Shown here in pieces: positions 11,249 through 21,375 of a stretch of 33,549 nt of DNA (its first letter is position 1; the number at the start of each line of letters is the position of its first letter). The DNA comes from Cochliopodium minus (taxonomy: Eukaryota > Discosea > Himatismenida > Cochliopodiidae). The translations under genes were made by a program, and so were the position numbers. The stretch covers positions 1-33,549 of the forward strand of contig JAMYWO010000158.1 in NCBI GenBank assembly GCA_024220525.1, in the 5' to 3' direction. Below the pieces are notes generated by a model that was not told the DNA's origin, searched no databases, and saw only the letters and a program-made list of their open reading frames with translations.

Positions 11249-14200
11249 ATGTACAAATGGATATTGATTGTTTTGATGTTTATTCAAATTGGATTTTCAG
11301 CCACAACTAACAATAAAGTATTAATAATTTCTACCTTCAATGAAAATTTTGAGTATGGATTGAGACAAATAGGTGGTATACAAAAAGGGTAATTAATTTC
11401 AATTTCGAAATTTTTTTTATTATTAAAATTCCTCTCAATTAAAAATTAATTAATTAATTATCCATCGCAGTTTAGGATTGGGAGGTGTTCCATTATCCAG
11501 CCTTAACATAAAAACTTTGTATTTAGATGCTCTTGTAAGAATATTTAATTTTAATATCTCAATATTAAATTTTATTTTTATTTATATCCCCTTTAACAAA
11601 ATCTTTTTTTTTAGAACACATACACCTCTCAACAAACTTTATCTGTGTATAGCAACTTTACAAATAAGCTCATCCAAACATGGAATCCAGCTGTTGTGAT
11701 CACAGCAGGAGATGGAGCTTTTCAAAGTCTTTCAATAGCCTATCAAGAATTGAGATTGAAGAATCCAAGTTCATTGCCAGAAATACCTTTTGTATTTTGT
11801 GGAGTAAATCAAAATCTTACCGTAAATACAAATAAATATGCAGGAATCATCTCAAATTCAACTTTCAAAGGTAAAAAATAAACATTACCAACATTTCTAT
11901 CTTGCATTCAATTCGATAATACCTTAAAATTTTAAAATATAAAAATTATCGAACCAAAAATTATCCTTATTTTTTTGCTTTCATATTAATAATCCATTCA
12001 ACTAATATCATGATTTTTCCTCAATCAAATTTTATTTTGTAAATAGGAAGTATGAGTGGTGTTGCAATTATAGAACCCTTCCAAAAAAAAATTGATTTGT
12101 CTCTAAAACTTTATCCAAATGCATCCAAAATAGCCTTTGTGTTTGATAAATCACCACTAACAGCACTACTTATCCCACAACTCGAAAATCTGATGAAATC
12201 CAACAAATTGAACTCAAATGGATTGCAAATAGAAATATATGAAAATCCCACCTTCACAAATTTCACCCAAACAATGACTCATCTTCAAAATAATAATTAT
12301 GCAATCATTGTGATGAACTTGTTTAGGCTATTCACTGATACAACCTTAACAACAGTTGTTGCTCCAAATATAGTGACAGATTGGATTCAAAATAATGTGG
12401 CAACACATGTTCTAGGACCAATCTTTCAAGGATTCGCTGTTGATGTAACAAAAACTTTTAAAAAAAAATTATATACTAAAACCAATACAAATGAAATAAT
12501 TATCCATATTCAATATACAAGAAATTATTATCCTTTCAAAAAATTAATATCCGCTAAAAATTTGATACTAAAGAAGATATTTATCCTTTCAATTAAATCA
12601 AAAACTTTAACAAAAATATTAAATTTCTATATATAGACAAGATTAGATCCAAATATCACTTGTTCATATGCTGGGATAATTGCATCTAAAGTGATATTAG
12701 AGGAAAGCAAGAAGATAAGCGATCCAGTGCTTACCAAATCAGAAGACTTTTTCATCGAAACGAGTGTCCACAGGCCAAAACTTAATGATCTCAAAAAACT
12801 TTCTCCAGAAGCAAATATGTTGTTCAAAGACACAAACCAAGTTCCTAATATGAACATATACGTTCCTCTCTTTTATGTAACAAATTTTTATTATTACTTT
12901 TTTAATTTATAATTTTTTTTTATCTATTTATTTTCATTTTTCTAAAAGAAAAACCCTTTTAAATTGATGATTGTTCATTCTTATTCCGAGAATTACGATT
13001 GGCCCGTTTCTCAACAAACTGGATTTATGAATGGATTGCTCAATCAAGGGTATCCTGGTACATCTTACTATCTCAGAGTATTTTGGATGGACACAAAACA
13101 AACTTTCAACACTCCTGAATTGTTAGATTACATTTCTGCATCTGCTTTACAAGGTAAGTCCTTTTTTTTTCAAAATTAATTTGTACTTTAAAACTCCTTG
13201 TATTATTTTTAAATTAAAACACTTCTTTTTCAACACCCTTTATTTTTTTAGATGTAAAATATTTTAAACCAGATATGCTTTATGTAACAGACGACGAAGC
13301 ATTCCGTTTGGTCCAAATTCCTTATTTAAACTATACCATCCAAAACAACTTGTAAAAAAAAAAAACATTTTTCAATAACAAAAAAAAGTACTGAATAACA
13401 TTTTATATTTTCCCAAGTACAAATTAAGAAATAAATTTTGTTTAAAATAAATAAATTTTGTATAAATTGAACTTAACTTTATTTTTACTTTTAAAAAAAA
13501 TAATTAGAACATGCAAATGTCTTTTCTCGGGAATCAACTCTGATCCTTCTTCTTTCTCTCTCGTAGGAAATTTATCATCACCTCTTTCAAACATCACAGG
13601 TATTTTAGAAGTTACTGACTTTTCTTCTCTCATCAACGCTGCGCTTTCTATTTCCAAAATCAAAACGATGACTTTCTTGTATGACGGAACTTCTGAATCA
13701 AACGCTGTAAAGAAAATAGTGGATGCTCTTATTATTCAAAAGGGTTCTTCATGGCCCAAAAGCAGATCTTTTCAATTCACAAACTATACTGATTTCAAAA
13801 AATTCATTTTGGACGATAAGATATCAAGTGATCCTTCTGATCTCATTATTTTGGGAGGTTATGCTGGTCTAAAAAATGATGATGGGTCTGGTGTTCCTGG
13901 TAAATCAAATTTCAAATAATAATTGTTTTTCTTTTTCTTCCCAATATATCAAATTCAATCAAATTTTGTTTCATTTAATGCAAAAAATGTCTTTATTTTT
14001 TCTAAAAAATTTTTAAAAAGGAGGTGAAGTGATTCAATGGCTAAACAAACGTAGAAATGGAACAGAAGTGAGTCAATTTACAACATTTACATATGATGGG
14101 GGGTTGATGGCGCTAGGACAAGATCCTAATGGTAAATTATTTCAAATAAACTTTAAAATTTTATAAATATTTTTAATATTCTAAAATAGATGCGGGAAAT

Positions 14201-15741
14201 GCAGCTGCAATGTATGCTGCAGCAATGTTGAATGTAAAACCAACTTTTTTGTTTTCTTTATTATAAATAAAAACTTTTATTTTAAAAATTTATTTTTATA
14301 GGGAACAAGTGTTTCTAATCTTCCAATAACAGGAAATGTTTCAAATTCATTGAGTTTCAACAGACAAAGAATTGTTTTCACAAACACCAATATTCCTTCT
14401 CAATTATTAATTGGTTCAAGAGTTTACGAATCTACCATTACCGCATCTACAAATGATTTAATCGCAACAACAAGTGAAATTGCAGTTGGATATTTGGTAA
14501 ACAAAAAAAAAACAAAAAAGTTTTAAATTTAATTAGAACTTCAACCTCTTTTAATAATTGATTTTTAAACTTTATTTATTCTTTAATTTTGTTTGTTTTA
14601 ATTTTTGAATTATTTTAAAAAATTAGGTTTTCGTTTTGTTTTTGATTTTGGGAATTCTTTCTGCTTGTTTGCTTCAGTTTGTCGTTCTCTTTTGGCCAAA
14701 AGGAAGCAATTTGGTGAGTGCGAAATACAGATCTGCTTTTTACACTTGTTTGATCATTTTGTCAATCATGAGATTGTTTCAAATTATGATTGAATTGAAT
14801 GTGAGACCTCCTGCAACAAATCTGATTGGTGAATTCGTTTTTTACAAGGTAAACAAATAATTATATTTAAATTTAGTAAATATTTCTTTATACAAACAAC
14901 TTTCACTTAATATTTCTCAAAACTCTGATTTTTTATTTAAATTTAGTTGGGATCGATTTTTTATATTGGATCAATGATGATTGAATGTTTGTTGTGGATA
15001 AATATCATCAAAGCATCTTTTGACACAAATTATTTTGTAAATACAATGAAACTTTATTGTATTACATTGTGTGTTTTGAATACAGTTGCACAACTCGTTT
15101 CAATTGCTGTTTTTTCAGCATACGCAAATGAAGCAGTTGCATTGAATCACAACAAGATAATTGCATACAATCAAGGATTGTATATTTCAAAGTATGGATC
15201 AATCAAAGAAGAAATAGTTCAAACAAATCCTCAGTTAAACGCTGCATCTCGTGCGAGTAAAAAATAGTTTTAATTATTATTTGTGTTCAATTAATTTTAT
15301 TACAAATTTAATTAAATAGGTCAACTTGTTACTGGAGTAATTGGAGTTCTTCATGCTTCAATCTTTTTTCTTGTTGGGGTTTTCTTTTTGAGAACTGTTC
15401 TTTCTTCATCTGAGAAAACTCAAAACAAATCAAAAAGAAGGAAATACATTGCTCTCAAAATCATCATTTTGACTGCAATAATTGGAGTTTGTTCAACTGC
15501 ATCCTTAGTTTATTTCATTATTTTAGCTAAAGGATCAACATGGGGAACTCAAAAATGGGTTGCTTTGTTGTTTGATTTGATCATTTTTGAATGGATTCCT
15601 TGTTTTGCTCTTTTGGTGACTTATATTTATTCTGCTATAAGTTCTTTGGCAAGCAAAAAGACTCACATAAAGTTGAAAGATAAAGAGATTCCAAACACTT
15701 CGAGTAGTTCTGCCAAAAGTGGAAATTCTTCAATGAATTGA
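11249..15741 (+). CDS. 7TM receptor with two tandem ABC_sub_bind-type binding domains (copy 3, complete)
   Basis: Fourteen exons (11249-11388, 11471-11534, 11615-11870, 12047-12444, 12637-12876, 12949-13153, 13252-13351, 13508-13899, 14021-14131, 14190-14233, 14302-14496, 14627-14848, 14947-15256, 15320-15741) join in frame to 1032 residues. Residues 1-18 are a signal peptide. Two periplasmic-binding-protein domains follow, at about 24-365 and 367-715. Both show the same landmarks: VLIISTFNENFEYG and LMIVHSYSENYDW at the start, NPAVVITAGDGAF and KPDMLYVTDDEAF, then FVFCGVN and CLFSGIN. These are marks of the ABC_sub_bind (PF04392-like) family of bacterial solute sensors. Seven hydrophobic helices follow (about 716-738, 746-772, 790-814, 820-848, 894-918, 932-957, 964-990), then a Ser-rich tail. 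The membrane part looks more like the plant/protist TOM1/THH1 7TM type (ending IFEWIPCFALLVTY) than class C GPCRs; this is uncertain. The likely role is sensing a small extracellular ligand at the plasma membrane; ligand and G-protein coupling are unknown. Confidence 0.88.
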
Positions 15742-15827
15742 TATTTCAAAGATTGTATTAATATTCTGTTACTTTTCAAAGCTTTTAAATAAAAAAAAAT
15801 ACCAAGAAATTTTTCTAATTTGAATTT

Positions 15828-16784
15828 ATGGATAGAATTAATAGATTTATCAACTCTTTGGATGAAAAGAAACACAACAAAAAAACTGATAGCAAATCAA
15901 ATGTTGAGAAAGATGAGATTTTAGAAGAAACACCTACAGAAAAGATTGATACTCCAAAAGAAATAGAATCACTTGTCAAAAAAGATACACCAAGAAGAGA
16001 GAGCATCCATAATGAAACAGATAAAAAGAAGATAGAAATAGCTGAAGAAAAAAAAAAAATAAAAAGGAAATATAACGAGAATAATGTAAGGAATAGGGAG
16101 GACAAGAACCTAAGGATCAGGACATTGAAGAGAATGAGAAATGCAACAGATTTTTCAACATTGGCCAATAATACGAAAGAGAAGGATACAAAAAGTGTCA
16201 TCAAGAAGAGAAATGAGAAGGATATGCAAATTAAGAAGGTAAAATAAAGATATTAAACCATTCAATATTGAAACTTCAAAAATTAATATCATTTTTGAAC
16301 CACTCATATTATTTCATTAACCATATATTCAATTATTTTCATTGTTCGTTATAAAAAAAAGGTGGAGACAGATAATGAAGTTTATGGTTCAGTCATCTCC
16401 CCAAGAAATGAGGAAGAGGATTTGGAAAGGAGGATAATGAGGGAGAATAGAAAGATGGAAGAGAAGAAAGGCATCTTCCAACAAGGGATCAGCTCCAATC
16501 AAGTGAAAAAAGAAAAGAAGAAAACCAAATTCGATCCCAATTTGAATAAGAAGAAAAATGGCCAACAGGATAAGAATATTTCCTTCGATGCAGGGTTTAT
16601 GGAAGATCTGAAAGATCTGGAAATGAGCTATACTTATCTTCTTCATAACTATCAGTCCTATGAATGTGAATTGAGGAAGAGCTATATCGTATCTTCTTTC
16701 ATGTTGAAGGCCATCAACGATTTCATCTCAAGATCCAAAAGGGAGATGATTGAAAAGAAATCAATGCAACAAAATAAAAAGTAA
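15828..16784 (+). CDS. unrecognised highly charged protein, probable coiled coil
   Basis: Two exons (15828-16238 and 16362-16784) give 277 residues and a TAA stop. The first two thirds are dominated by Lys, Glu, Asp, Arg and Asn with no hydrophobic core. They contain likely helical charged runs (KKIEIAEEKKKIKRKYNEN) and basic clusters that could serve as nuclear signals. The last 70 residues are different: FMEDLKDLEMSYTYLLHNYQ and ELRKSYIVSSFMLKAINDF look like two amphipathic helices and may be the conserved part. The ATG lies 86 bases after the receptor stop on the same strand. I do not recognise a family. The intron could in principle be retained, but the frame stops within a few codons if it is. 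Confidence 0.7.
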
Positions 16785-16924
16785 ATAAAAGCAAAATATT
16801 TTACATTCCACTTTATTATTTGAGGAAATATAAATTTTTTCATAGAAATAAATTAAAATAAAAACTTTTTAAAAATAAATTAAGAAAAGATCTTCGGGTT
16901 GACATTTTAACAAATTTTTTTTAT

Positions 16925-17767
16925 TTATTTATCATTCAAAATGATTGGAAGTCCATCTTTTCCTCCAATTATAACCACCTTTGAATTTTTGGAAGTAGCC
17001 AACTCCTTCGTGGCTTCGATGCCCTTCCACTGTAACAACTCACTCGAAATTCCTTTTGAAACGATGTCCTGAAATTTTTTGATACCCTCCGCTTCCACCT
17101 CCTTTCTCTTTGCTTCCATTCTTTCCTTTTCCACTACAAATTCCATTTTCTGCATTTCTTGTTCAGATTGTAATTTGTTTTCGATTGCTTGACTAAGTTT
17201 ATCCGGCAAAATGATTTTGTTGATCAAAACGTCTTTGACTTTGATTCCGGACTTGCTCATATTGTCCTTCAACTCCTCCATTATCTTTGCCCTTATCAAT
17301 GATCTACTTTCTTCACTATAAAGTGATTTTGCTTCGTATCCTGACACAGTGTTTCTTGTGATTGATTTTATTTGAGGTTCCATGATCACTTTCCTGTATC
17401 CTTTTCCTATTTTTATGAATACTTCCCTTGCGTCATCTTCTTGAAGTTCATAAATGGTATCGATCGAAACGCTTATATTCAATCCTTCTTTCGAAGTAAT
17501 ATTCATTTCGTTTTCCATCACTTGTGTTTTCAAGTCCAAACTCACTATTGATGAAAATGGGTTTATTATGTGAAGCCCTGGGTAGTATTTCTCTTCAGAT
17601 ACCTTCCCAAAAAGATTGTTAAATCCGATGTATCCTTGTTCAACTGTTCTAAAGCTCGAGAACAAGGCAAATCCCACTCCGGCTGCTCCCAATATAAATC
17701 CTTTGTTTGGTTTGATAAAGTTTGATTTAAATAAGTTTTTAATATTTTTAAAGAAATAATTTTCCAT
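16925..17767 (-). CDS. prohibitin family (SPFH/Band 7) protein, single exon
   Basis: One uninterrupted frame of 280 residues on the minus strand, ending in TAA. A hydrophobic N-terminal anchor (about 23-40, GFILGAAGVGFALFSSF) is followed by the prohibitin SPFH domain (TVEQGYIGFNNLFGKV, YYPGLHIINPF). A charged coiled coil (about 195-240, rich in Glu, Lys and Met) comes next. The end reads SKVVIIGGKDGLPIIL. Prohibitins form ring assemblies in membranes, in eukaryotes the mitochondrial inner membrane. The GGKDGLPIIL-type ending is one I associate with bacterial and some protist prohibitins rather than animal or fungal PHB1 and PHB2; this is from memory. It is among the few genes here with no intron. 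The 3' end converges on the charged-protein gene with 140 bases between stops. Confidence 0.9.
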   Translation of the reverse strand: MENYFFKNIKNLFKSNFIKPNKGFILGAAGVGFALFSSFRTVEQGYIGFNNLFGKVSEEKYYPGLHIINPFSSIVSLDLKTQVMENEMNITSKEGLNISVSIDTIYELQEDDAREVFIKIGKGYRKVIMEPQIKSITRNTVSGYEAKSLYSEESRSLIRAKIMEELKDNMSKSGIKVKDVLINKIILPDKLSQAIENKLQSEQEMQKMEFVVEKERMEAKRKEVEAEGIKKFQDIVSKGISSELLQWKGIEATKELATSKNSKVVIIGGKDGLPIILNDK

Positions 17768-18392
17768 TTTTCTTTTTTTTTTGTTTTTCTTTTTTTTTTG
17801 AATTTTCTTTTTTAAAGTAAACAGATGAATCTTAACTAGTCGATTTAATTATTATTTGATAAAGAGATTAATCTTAACTAGTCAATTTAATTATTATTTG
17901 ATAAATCAGATAGTAAGGATATGAAGTTGAAATTTATTCTTCTATTTTTGAATCACAGAATTAAATTTTGTTGAATTTATTTATTTTTTATCTTATCCCA
18001 AAATTGAATTTGTCAATTAATTCTCCATTGAAATTAATTGTTTTTCTTTGAAAATATACAACTTTGAAAATGGATTTTGTTTATCTAACGAATATCTTTT
18101 CGATTTTTTATATTTCCATTTTTTTATTTCTTCGCCGAATCTCAAATAAATTTCAATTCTTAATTTAACATATGTATTTGGCAAAGATTCATTCCGGTAG
18201 TTGTGTCAATGGTTGAATGGACATTAGTTCATCAATTTGATTTTTCGTTTAATCAGATTTCGAATTTAAAAGCTTGGATACTATTCAAAGGCCTAAAAAA
18301 TATCTTTTTTTTATTGAAATTTTTAATTTATATTAAAAGAAAAAAAAAAACTTCAAATCAAATTTTTTCTTTTATAAAAAACTATTTTCAAA
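17768..18392. other. gene-free region with promoters and a small tandem duplication
   Basis: About 625 bases between the divergent prohibitin and first cysteine-rich gene. It contains the 42-base-period duplication at 17828-17905. From about 18182 it also contains the start of a larger segment that is repeated upstream of the second cysteine-rich gene. A short plus-strand frame at 18203 lies in this repeated upstream part and is not conserved as a protein between copies. Confidence 0.5.
17828..17905. repeat. short tandem duplication, 36 bases at a 42-base period
   Basis: Copies at 17828-17863 and 17870-17905 both read AATCTTAACTAGTC, then G or A, then ATTTAATTATTATTTGATAA plus a final A. They differ at a single base. 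The six bases between differ from what follows the second copy. The repeat lies just upstream of the prohibitin start codon. Confidence 0.9.
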
Positions 18393-18810
18393 ATGACAGA
18401 CTGCCCTCTTTGTGGAAAAAGCATGGTTACCAAAAACACACTCGTACATAAAGGAAAAGGATGCACTTACACTTGTTGTACAAGCTGTGCTACAACCCCA
18501 AGTTTGACATTCAGTAAAAAATTCTTTGCTTTCAAAAAACAAACAATTCTTTTTCAAAAAAAAACTTTCATATTTGAATTTTGATACATTCTATATTTAA
18601 TAAAATTTTTTTTGTAGGCAAACACATCAAGAAATGCTCTTGTGGATCCATTGCAGCAACTTTTGAGAAAAAGAAATAAAATTAAAGCATTTTTAACAAA
18701 CTTTTATTGACTTCTTTTTTTTTAGTTTTTCAATTTAATAAAATGTTAAGTTACAATTTTTTGAACCAAGCTTTTTTTTTTCATTTTATTTTTTATTCCA
18801 ATTAAGTTTT
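18182..18810 (+). repeat. tandem segmental duplication, copy A
   Basis: This segment and 19022-19680 share, in order: AAAGATTCATTC, a shared AAAGCTTGGAT, the complete two-exon cysteine-rich gene including its intron, and a 3' flank with GTTAAGTTACAATTTTTTGA followed by ACCAAGC. The genes are offset by 848 bases. Coding parts are nearly identical; intron and flanks have drifted mainly in homopolymer length. The boundaries given are approximate. Confidence 0.85.
18393..18679 (+). CDS. small cysteine-rich zinc-ribbon-like protein, copy A
   Basis: Two exons (18393-18513 and 18618-18679) give 60 residues and a TAA stop. The protein has CPLCGKSMVTK near the start, a CTYTCCTSC cluster in the middle and HIKKCSCGS near the end. 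That makes several paired cysteines and a His arranged like a metal-binding ribbon. The order CPxC, then Gly-Cys-rich core, then His-x3-Cys-x-Cys recalls the LITAF zinc domain. The membrane-inserted hydrophobic stretch of LITAF is absent, so this is only a loose suggestion. There is no signal peptide or membrane helix. The neighbour at 19241 is a near-identical tandem copy. Confidence 0.8.
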
Positions 18811-19021
18811 TCCGCACTTTTTTTTTGAATTCTTAAGGATCATATCTACAAAAATGTCAAATCTATATTTCTTGAATCTTGTTTACCGAAAATTCTCTTT
18901 TTGTTTGCTGAAAAATTTTGATTTTTGGAAATTGAAATTCTTGAAAATATTTAACTTTGTTTTTATTTTTTTTTTCACAAATCACAATTATATTCGTAAC
19001 TAATCTTTTCAATTTAAATGC

Positions 19022-19680
19022 TAAAGATTCATTCGAATAATGTGTCATTTGTTTATGGACACATTTTGTTCGTAATTCAGATTTTCCGTTTCACAAGATT
19101 TATAATTTAAAGCTTGGATGAAATCAAAAAAGCTTGGTTACACTTCGAAAGGCTTAAAATGATCATTTTTTAAGAAATTTTGTATATTTTTTAATCAAAT
19201 AAAAAAAAAAAAACTTAAAAAATCAAATTCTTCTTTCAATATGACAGACTGCCCTCTTTGTGGAAAAAGCATGGTTACCAAAAACACACTCGTACATAAA
19301 GGAAAAGGATGTACTTACACTTGTTGTTCAAGCTGTGCTACAACCCCAAGTTTGACATTCAGTAAAAAATTCTTTGCTTTCTAAAAACAAAAACAATTCT
19401 TTTTCTAAAAAAAAAAACTTTTATATATTTGAATTTTGATTTCATTTATTAATTAATGAAATTTTTTTTTTGTAGGCAAACTCATCAAGAAATGCTCTTG
19501 TGGATCCATTGCAGCAACTTTTGAGAAAAAGAAATGATTAAAATTAAACCTTTTCAAAAAACTTGTTTTTCACTTTTGTTTTTATTAGTTTTTCGATGAA
19601 TGTAAAAAATGTTAAGTTACAATTTTTTGAACCAAGCTTTTTTTTTTTATTTTATTTTTTTAATTTAATTAAATTTTTCC
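19022..19680 (+). repeat. tandem segmental duplication, copy B
   Basis: Second copy of the segment described at 18182-18810, in the same orientation. Upstream and downstream flanks remain recognisable, so promoter and 3' end were duplicated together with the gene. Boundaries are approximate. Confidence 0.85.
19241..19537 (+). CDS. small cysteine-rich zinc-ribbon-like protein, copy B
   Basis: Two exons (19241-19361 and 19476-19537) give 60 residues ending in TGA rather than TAA. It differs from copy A at only two positions that I can see: Thr to Ser in the central CCTSC cluster, and His to Leu in KHIKKC. The second change removes the one His that could bind metal next to the last cysteines. 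The intron position and phase are the same as in copy A. The frame is fully intact, so the copy is young or under selection. Confidence 0.8.
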
Positions 19681-19834
19681 GCTTTATTTTTGAAATTAAA
19701 ATAATTCATTTGTTGACATGTTCCTCTTTTACGAAAAATATAAAATCCAAATAACAACAATCTTTGCTATCATCTGCCAAAATCGATCTTTGAATTTTAT
19801 GGCTTATTTCTTATAGTATCATTTATTTCAGGGT

Positions 19835-20499
19835 TCATATATTCGAGATTGGATTGAAGAAATAGTTTCTGGATTGGCCTTGTATTTGGAATTCCTCCAC
19901 ATTATCTTCCTTTTCCACTTGAATGACATTCTCCCAGCCTAAGATATAGGAGGTATAGATGAATTGAATGAGAATCAAGATTGCATCATACAATAATAGA
20001 ACCCATAATTTTGCTCTTTTGGCTGAATAAAAATAAATCAAAAAATAAATTGATCTATAAAGAGATTAAAAATCAAACTGAAGAGTATCTCCCAAAATTA
20101 ATTGGATTGAGAATATATTTGAAAAAGCGAATATTTCTTATTTTATTTTATTATTCTTACTTTGTCCTACAAATGTGAGGATGAAGGTATGTGAGGAATT
20201 ATCTATGAGATGAAGGATGATTATGGAGACATGGAGAGAATTGGCAACTGAAAAATTGAATTCATTCCTTGAGATGCTTCCTCTATACAATAATATCTTT
20301 GTTTGAAAGAGATATCGTTTAATTGGGGTGATTTATAAAGATTGATATGATTAATTTATATTTATACCAATTGGGTTATTCTGAACATAAGTGTATAAAA
20401 TGACCAATCTAGAAAATACTCGTAGATTACAAATAATAAAAGGAGATAGGTTATAGATAACAGAAAATGAGATTTATTGCTTGTTTTATTGTTATCCAT
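19835..20499 (-). CDS. small multi-pass membrane protein, DUF1746-like
   Basis: Three exons on the minus strand (20499-20368, 20296-20161 and 20022-19835) give 151 residues and a TGA stop. Hydrophobic stretches lie at about 12-36 (FLLSITYLLLFVIYEYF), 60-75, 80-90 and 97-118 (LWVLLLYDAILILIQFIYT). The sequence FVGQTKRAKLWVLLLYDAIL resembles the conserved Gln-containing core of the DUF1746 family, which has a phenylalanine-isoleucine-glycine-glutamine motif followed by a Leu-rich helix with a conserved Asp. DUF1746 proteins are membrane proteins known mainly from fungi; some are linked to Golgi or ER ubiquitin-ligase complexes. I recall that link only loosely. The family match is tentative; the three-exon structure is well supported by phase. 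Confidence 0.65.
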
Positions 20500-20567
20500 G
20501 ATTCCCTCTCCAATTTTTTTTATTTTAGTGAATATTCAATATACAACAAAAATTAATTTATTTTATT

Positions 20568-21345
20568 TTAATTGATTATTTTCCAACTATTGACCGGATC
20601 AACTTGAAAGGAAAAAATATGTTGTAAAATAAATTTGGGTATTATTTGTTTCAAATTGATTTTGTTCCTGTATTCCTTCATCACCAAGATGAAAAACAAA
20701 AATTCGTAAGAGAATTTAAAGTCAAAATATTTGTGTTTTTTTATTGACCAGTAATGGAGATTTCCTAACAACAAATTATACCAATCATTTTTATCTCTAA
20801 CATCTCCAAATTTAAACGAGTAGTTTTTTAGTGGGAAATAAAGTTTCATTTGGCAATATTCTGGATTGTATGTCACGAGAATGTTCTCCATATGTATCAA
20901 ATCTAGTCTTCCCATAAACTTTTGGGCATTTTCTAAATTTAAATTTTTTTTTTTTTTTGATGTTTTAATTTTTTTAATTTTTTAATTTTTAAATTTTCTT
21001 GCCATATTTGTAATATTTTAAGATCCCCTTGGAATACAGTACGAACCATTTTTTGACGAAACCAACTTTTGAATACTTTTCCAACCATCCTTCTTTTAAT
21101 ATATCTATTAATTAATAATTGAAAATTTTAAAAGAGAGGAATAAAAAAATAGAAGAGAATTCATTCAAATGATGAAGGATTGATGATTAATTCAAATGAT
21201 TTATTAATATTATTTCATATTGAGAAAAGTATGTTTGTATAATTGCAAATAATAAAGAATATGATTTTAATATGTCAAAAATTTATTTACATCCAATATC
21301 TTCTTTATTTTCTATTATGCCATTGCTGAGTTGAATTTGGTTCAT
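20568..21345 (-). CDS. PH-domain protein with a C-terminal module shared with ankyrin proteins
   Basis: Three exons on the minus strand (21345-21291, 21104-21003 and 20932-20568) give 173 residues and a TAA stop. Residues about 20-111 are a pleckstrin homology domain: KEGWLEKYSKVGFVKKWFVL, then GILKYYKYENAQKFMGRLDL, then the conserved Trp in the last helix (DKNDWYNLLLGNL). PH domains usually bind phosphoinositides or proteins at membranes; ligand not predictable here. Residues about 112-162 (HYWSIKKHKYFDF to IIPKFILQHIFSF) match the ends of both ankyrin proteins at the right of the window. The second intron (21002-20933) starts with GC (gcaaga); this join is what completes the PH strand YYKYENAQKF. 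The start codon lies only 30 bases from that of the divergent crotonase. Confidence 0.85.
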
Positions 21346-21375
21346 TTTTTTTGATATATTGAGATAATAAAAAAA
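21346..21375. promoter_or_regulatory. 30-base divergent gap between PH and crotonase start codons
   Basis: Only 30 bases, nearly all A and T, separate two oppositely directed ATGs. Core promoter elements of one gene must overlap the transcribed part of the other, or the two must share a bidirectional initiation zone. This is a positional inference; both starts are supported by the conserved domains that follow. Confidence 0.45.

Noticed and set aside
19563-19754. Phe-rich plus-strand frame after the second cysteine-rich gene
   Set aside because: It covers the duplicated 3' flank; the matching region after copy A does not keep the frame.
21014-21088. A separate start at the ATG at 21088 for the PH protein
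   Set aside because: That frame does not splice into the PH exon. The frame used here (KEGWLEKYSK) gives a full PH domain and an upstream ATG at 21345.
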